Below are positions 59,926 through 64,000 of a DNA stretch of 64,000 bases, piece by piece. Position 1 is the first letter of the stretch; every line of letters begins with the position of its first letter. Origin of the DNA: Cephalotrichum gorgonifer (Eukaryota > Ascomycota > Sordariomycetes > Microascales > Microascaceae); contig ONZQ02000010.1 in the NCBI GenBank assembly GCA_900312665.1, forward strand, positions 992,001-1,056,000, read 5' to 3'. A model generated the notes under the pieces. That model saw only the letters and a program-made list of their open reading frames with translations, was not told the origin of the DNA and ran no database searches. The position numbers and the translations under genes are program-made.

Positions 59926-61368
59926 CTAGTATACCAGGAGAGGACAAAGAATCGCGGACAAAAGGTCATGTCCTCTCGACGTTGGATAGGGCTTCAAATT
60001 ACGGGCAGCATTGTCCCTCAGAGCCAGATCTTCCAGTCTCCTGAGCGTGATAGCAGAGGTAGCACAGCTTCTTGGAGATCTGCCTTGGACGTAACGTAGC
60101 GTTGAAAAGGTTGAAATTGGATGCAATCCTTCAAGGTTGGTTTAATTCCGTTATGAGACGGAAGCGGCCTACGCCACATGGAAATAGGAGATCACACTTG
60201 TCAACGTGAAGTTTTGCGTAGAAGTCGACTGATGGATTTGTGGCTGTGACAAGAAGCCGAGACTGTGGCGGCATTCGCGGGATGCAAGAGAGGGTGCCAA
60301 GCAGGGACTGGAGAATGGAGGCAAGTGATCCTTCAGGATTATCCGCTGTAACGCTATCCAGGCACAGCTTCATACTCCATAAACTTTTCCCATAGCTAGC
60401 AAAGACCAAAATACCCAAGTAATACACACGGCCACGCTTTCCTATCGCGCCAGTGAACTTGTTCCGCTCGATCCTTGAAGAACCTCATTACATGAAGTGT
60501 TTGTGGGAAGATCATAACTAATAAATCCAGGATCCTTTTACGAGACTCCGGTGAAGGGCAAGAGAAGAGGCACTCGCACACATGCCAGGATACGACAATG
60601 CTAGCAAGGGTATGTCCTACCCTACAGAATACTCCTCGTGTTGTAATCTGACGCGACCCGCACCAGCTGTGTTTGAAAAGAAAGAGAGAAACATTGTCCC
60701 GCCGTTCTGGAGTTGTGATGGAACCTCTACCTGCACAAGTAACTAAGCGCGATACGCGCCACTTCCCGCGAGCGTCGGAGTGGCGCCGTGGCTAGTCTTT
60801 CTGAATAAGCACTACATACTACATGGAATTTCTCGAAGATCAAAAAAGGCATGTAGGTCGCCGACCTCGCGTCTTGGAGGCGCAGCAGTTGCATTGAAGG
60901 ACTGGTTACATAGTTGTATGATTCTAGACCCGCAGCCGCAATTAATTTGTATGCAAATCAGGACCTGCCTAGGACTAGCGTCAGGCAGACTTGCGACTTA
61001 CCAACACAAGGTATACTATCACAATGGGCGAGTTACGGCCGTAGCTGAGATGAAGCTGCTGCGCACAACTATTACGATGTGCAAGTTGTGGGTGCAATTG
61101 CTACTCTGTAAAAATGGGACCATGAATAGGCGCAGTCCATTAGGCGCACCGACTAAGAAACCCAAGATTAACGCACTGGCGAACAGACTATGGAATCACC
61201 TGCGGCTAAGATCTAGATAGCCGCCGTCTAGTATTAAAGCTCATCGTCGCCAGGTTGCCAAGTAAGTGTCAGAGCAGCATTTCCATCAATCATTCCTGTC
61301 ATTCCTTACTATACATGATCTCTTTCGTCTTCAACTTTAACTTGGCATTGTCTATCTGAGCTGTCAAA
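59926..61368. other. Region between the two gene halves
   Basis: This 1.4 kb lies upstream of both fragments, between head-to-head starts. It should include the native promoter of the SGNH half. A 9-bp inverted repeat is at 59938-59977. On the minus strand 60427-60131 a frame resembles the end of a NACHT-type ATPase (SLLGT, SRLLVTA), but its Walker B is absent and I give it low weight. Confidence 0.45.
59938..59977. repeat. 9-bp inverted repeat beside the putative breakpoint
   Basis: GAGAGGACA at 59938-59946 and TGTCCTCTC at 59969-59977 are perfect reverse complements with a 22-nt loop. They lie 13-52 bp from the orphan splice acceptor at 59926. Confidence 0.85.
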
Positions 61369-63121
61369 ATGCACGGCGGCACAAGAAGCCCACTCACAGC
61401 CCTCCTGTTGGCCGCGGGTTTCATGTTGCCATCCCTTCCGGCCGTCACTGCACTTCCCAACCTTCGAATCCAGACTCTTGGAGACTCTATCACCAAAGGA
61501 TCAAAGTCTTCCGATGGCGCCGGCTACAGAAGTCGTCTTCGGAACAAGCTTACAACAAACTCCGATATCTCGGTTGATATGGTTGGCTCCTTGCAGGATG
61601 GTCACATGGCCGATAATAATCATGAGGGCCATTCTGGCGAATTTCTGGCGGAGATTGCCAATTACTGGCAACTGTCGATCAAAGCTCGTCCAAACGTAGT
61701 GCTGGTGCACGCCGGCTCGAACAACATGGATTATGGGAGAGATATCGCCCTGGCTCCATACTACATGGAGTCCATCATTGACGGAATCTTCGACAAAGTC
61801 TAAGATGTTACTATACTCCTTGCACCTGTCATATGGGCCAACAAACCGGACATGCAAGCCCGGACGGATGCCTTCAACAAGAAACTCCGGGCGATGATCA
61901 AGGAGAAGCAGTCCGGTGGGAAGCACACCCTAGAGGTCCCAATCGAAATTGGCAAGGACGACTTGTCCGACGAGAAGCATCCCAACGATATCGGCTATGC
62001 ACTCATGGCACAGGCCTGGTACGAAGCGATAATGGAAGCGGACCAGAAAGGGTGGCTCAAGGAGCCCGCCAAAGTTGACCCAGCTAAAGCGCCCGGCACA
62101 GGCTTGGGCGTCGGTGGCTGCGGGAGCGGCGGTGGAAGCGGTAGCTCGGGATGCAAGGGGGGCAACTGGGAGAGCAAAGGGACCGTGTTCAACAGCTACA
62201 ACGTCTGGGACAGCGTCAGCACCATCATGGAAGCGCAAAAGGACGGCAAGCGAGAGAAAGTCATTTTGGCGGATCTTAATGGCGACGGTCGCACCGATTA
62301 CGTCTTGGCCGATGATGATGGCACAGTCCGAGGCTGGCTCGGCGGCAAGGACCTGAATCCCTCGTCTTGGACATCCCTAGGAAAGATCAACCCGTCCTGG
62401 AAGGAAGTGAACGGCAGCATGGTTCGCATGGCCGATGTCAACGGCGACGGAAAGGCCGACATGATCGCTCTTTACCCCGATGGATCCGCTAAGGCTTGGG
62501 CGAATACCGACAGCGGCAAGAAGTTTGAATCTCTCGATGCCGATTGGGCCTCCGGACTGGCCACGAGCGACAAGGTCAGCATCGTCGATGTGGATGGCGA
62601 TGGTTATGCCGACTACGTGATCGTCTACGAGGGCGGAAACGTCAAGTGGGCCAGGAACACGAAGAATAACGGCAAAGACCCAAAGAAAAAGAATTGGGAG
62701 TCGGCGAAAACGATTGCGCCCGGGGTTGCAGGTGCGCCGGCCAATCGTGCGCGCCTAGTGGACCTGGACGGAGACGGCAAAGCTGGTAAGTTCTCATTCT
62801 TGCTGCACACTCTTTCTGTTTCCTGAGTAACTCTCTAACGGGTGGCGGAACATCCTAGATTACACCATTGTATACGATGGCGGCGGCGTCAGGGGCCTGA
62901 TAAACACCGGAAATCTCAACAGCCATAGCGGAGACCGCAACTGGGATGACGTCGGCACCGTCGCTCCGGGAATTTCTGGGGTTTCTGAAGAAATGATCCG
63001 ATTCGCAGACATGGACGGTGATGGAATTGCTGATTTCCTTGCCGTGGAGTCCGACGGCAGCATTCGCATGTGGAAGGTGACAGTTGTGTATAAAGTCAAC
63101 AACATGCGGAGACGGTCATGA
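61369..63121 (+). pseudogene. 5' half of a split SGNH hydrolase/FG-GAP-repeat gene
   Basis: Exon 1 is 61369-62785 and exon 2 is 62859-63076. A signal peptide (about 1-28) precedes an SGNH hydrolase domain: block I GDSITKG, block III GSNN, and the catalytic Asp/His in DEKHPND. This resembles carbohydrate esterase family 3-type acetyl esterases. A Gly/Ser linker leads to five FG-GAP repeats (ADLNGDGRTD, ADVNGDGKAD, VDVDGDGYAD, VDLDGDGKAD, ADMDGDGIAD). A TAA at 61801-61803 interrupts the hydrolase in frame; the same frame continues beyond it. The coding ends at GSIRMWK followed by GTGACA, a possible phase-0 donor; without splicing a TGA at 63119-63121 follows 14 codons later. The last repeat is cut at the very point where the minus-strand half begins, so the two are probably one broken gene. 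Confidence 0.75.
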
Positions 63122-64000
63122 AATCAGTTGTACCTGCACTATGTTTATGGCGTTCATTAGTTTACTTTGCCTCACCGCTCGGTATTACGGCGTTTGGGGT
63201 CTCCAGGATGCAGCCCGTTCTCACCCATGGCACGGGGATGCGGAGTGCCCAAGATTAATACGAATAGTCCCGAGGGACATGGGACGGATCCTCCTCTCTT
63301 CTATGACGCCCCCCTTTCGCAGCAATACGGCCTCTCTGGTAGCGATTGCAAGTAAAAATGCACTATATCTCTGGTTATTAGACCTAGTTCAGCCCATTCT
63401 ATGGAACATAGGTGGCTTTAGCCCGTGATCTAGAAAGCACATCAGGTGCTAGTTGCCCTGGCTCCCATGCGACGGAGCCTGACGCATGGATGGTTGCTCT
63501 GGATATATGTCCTTCTTTTTTGTCCATCCTCCATGATCCCCACAGCTTTACAACCATCCCCTTGTCCAATGCCCGGGATCCTGGCCCGGTATTATCAGGT
63601 CCTACATGCCCCATCTCCTGCCGCAAGGGGTCCCCAGTCCACAATTTACGAACATCAAGTGGGTCTAGGTGTCTCCGGAAGATGAGACATCAGTTGCACT
63701 TATTTCCACATTAATCACCAAAGTGGTCTCGGCGGTTGACCTAGATGTGTCTTATATGCTGGGCTTCTTAGGCTTCTTGGGGATCAGCACCCAAGGGGCT
63801 TTGGCGAGACCGAACTTGGGTCCCTCCAGATGGACCAAACAAGTGTATTTACAATATGTCGATCTCTAACATTGTTAAATGCGTTTAGAATCAAAACAAT
63901 GCATATAATAGACGCATACGAAAGCGAAGCCATGATGACCTATACCAGATCTAGCTAGGCGGGGCACCTTAGGTCCCGGTTCTTCGGCCTTCATCGTGAT
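63122..64000. other. Right-hand end of window, no gene recognised
   Basis: The stretch holds short frames only. A region continuing beyond the window edge cannot be judged. Confidence 0.45.

Noticed and set aside
60780..61220. 146-codon frame upstream of the SGNH fragment
   Set aside because: No motif and no similarity that I can recognise; probably promoter or decayed DNA.
1..64000. CRISPR array, rRNA operon, intact transposon
   Set aside because: No regularly spaced direct repeats, no rRNA-like sequence, no transposase or reverse-transcriptase motifs were seen; the genome is fungal.

Overview
The window is nuclear DNA of a filamentous ascomycete (Pezizomycotina). A Sordariomycete is most likely, but that is inference from protein style and I could run no search. 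The evidence is short introns of about 45-190 bp with GTRNGT donors and CTAAC-like branch points, GC-rich and C-ending codons, two Zn2Cys6 regulators, and typical fungal families (2EXR, DUF7729-like, LCCL membrane protein, Trk K+ transporter, pmd1-like ABC transporter). I reconstructed exons by hand; every multi-exon model below closes in frame.

Layout. 1.8-14.5 kb: LCCL-domain membrane protein (+), alpha-actinin (-), an allantoate-permease-type MFS transporter with a damaged 3' end (+), and a mitochondrial FAD-linked D-2-hydroxyglutarate/D-lactate dehydrogenase (+). 19-28 kb: Zn2Cys6 regulator (+), 2EXR protein (+), proteasome alpha-4 subunit (+), CHY zinc-finger protein (-), and the TFIIH helicase XPB/Ssl2 (+), the last two diverging from one 0.5 kb promoter. 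29.7 kb: intron-containing tRNA-Gln(CUG) (-). 31.7-42.5 kb: Trk K+ transporter (+), L-type lectin cargo receptor (+), M24B aminopeptidase (-), second Zn2Cys6 regulator (-). 45-55.5 kb: full-size ABC transporter (+) and a GPI-type secreted protein (+). 57-63.1 kb: two complementary halves of one secreted SGNH-hydrolase/FG-GAP-repeat gene on opposite strands.

Most genes are unrelated housekeeping or transport functions and no metabolic cluster is evident. The one suggestive pairing is the second Zn2Cys6 gene, head-to-head with the ABC transporter.

The most interesting locus is the right end. The + strand fragment (61369-63121) carries signal peptide, SGNH hydrolase and five FG-GAP repeats, and stops at a phase-0 splice donor. 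The - strand fragment (59925-56999) starts at a phase-0 splice acceptor and carries five more repeats and a C-terminal domain I do not recognise. An inversion with breakpoints inside one intron explains both. The locus also has an in-frame TAA, a 7-bp tandem-duplication frameshift and a 29-bp A/T run where a splice donor should be, so it looks like a decayed gene. Long intergenic stretches are studded with a TACTCGTAC-like motif.
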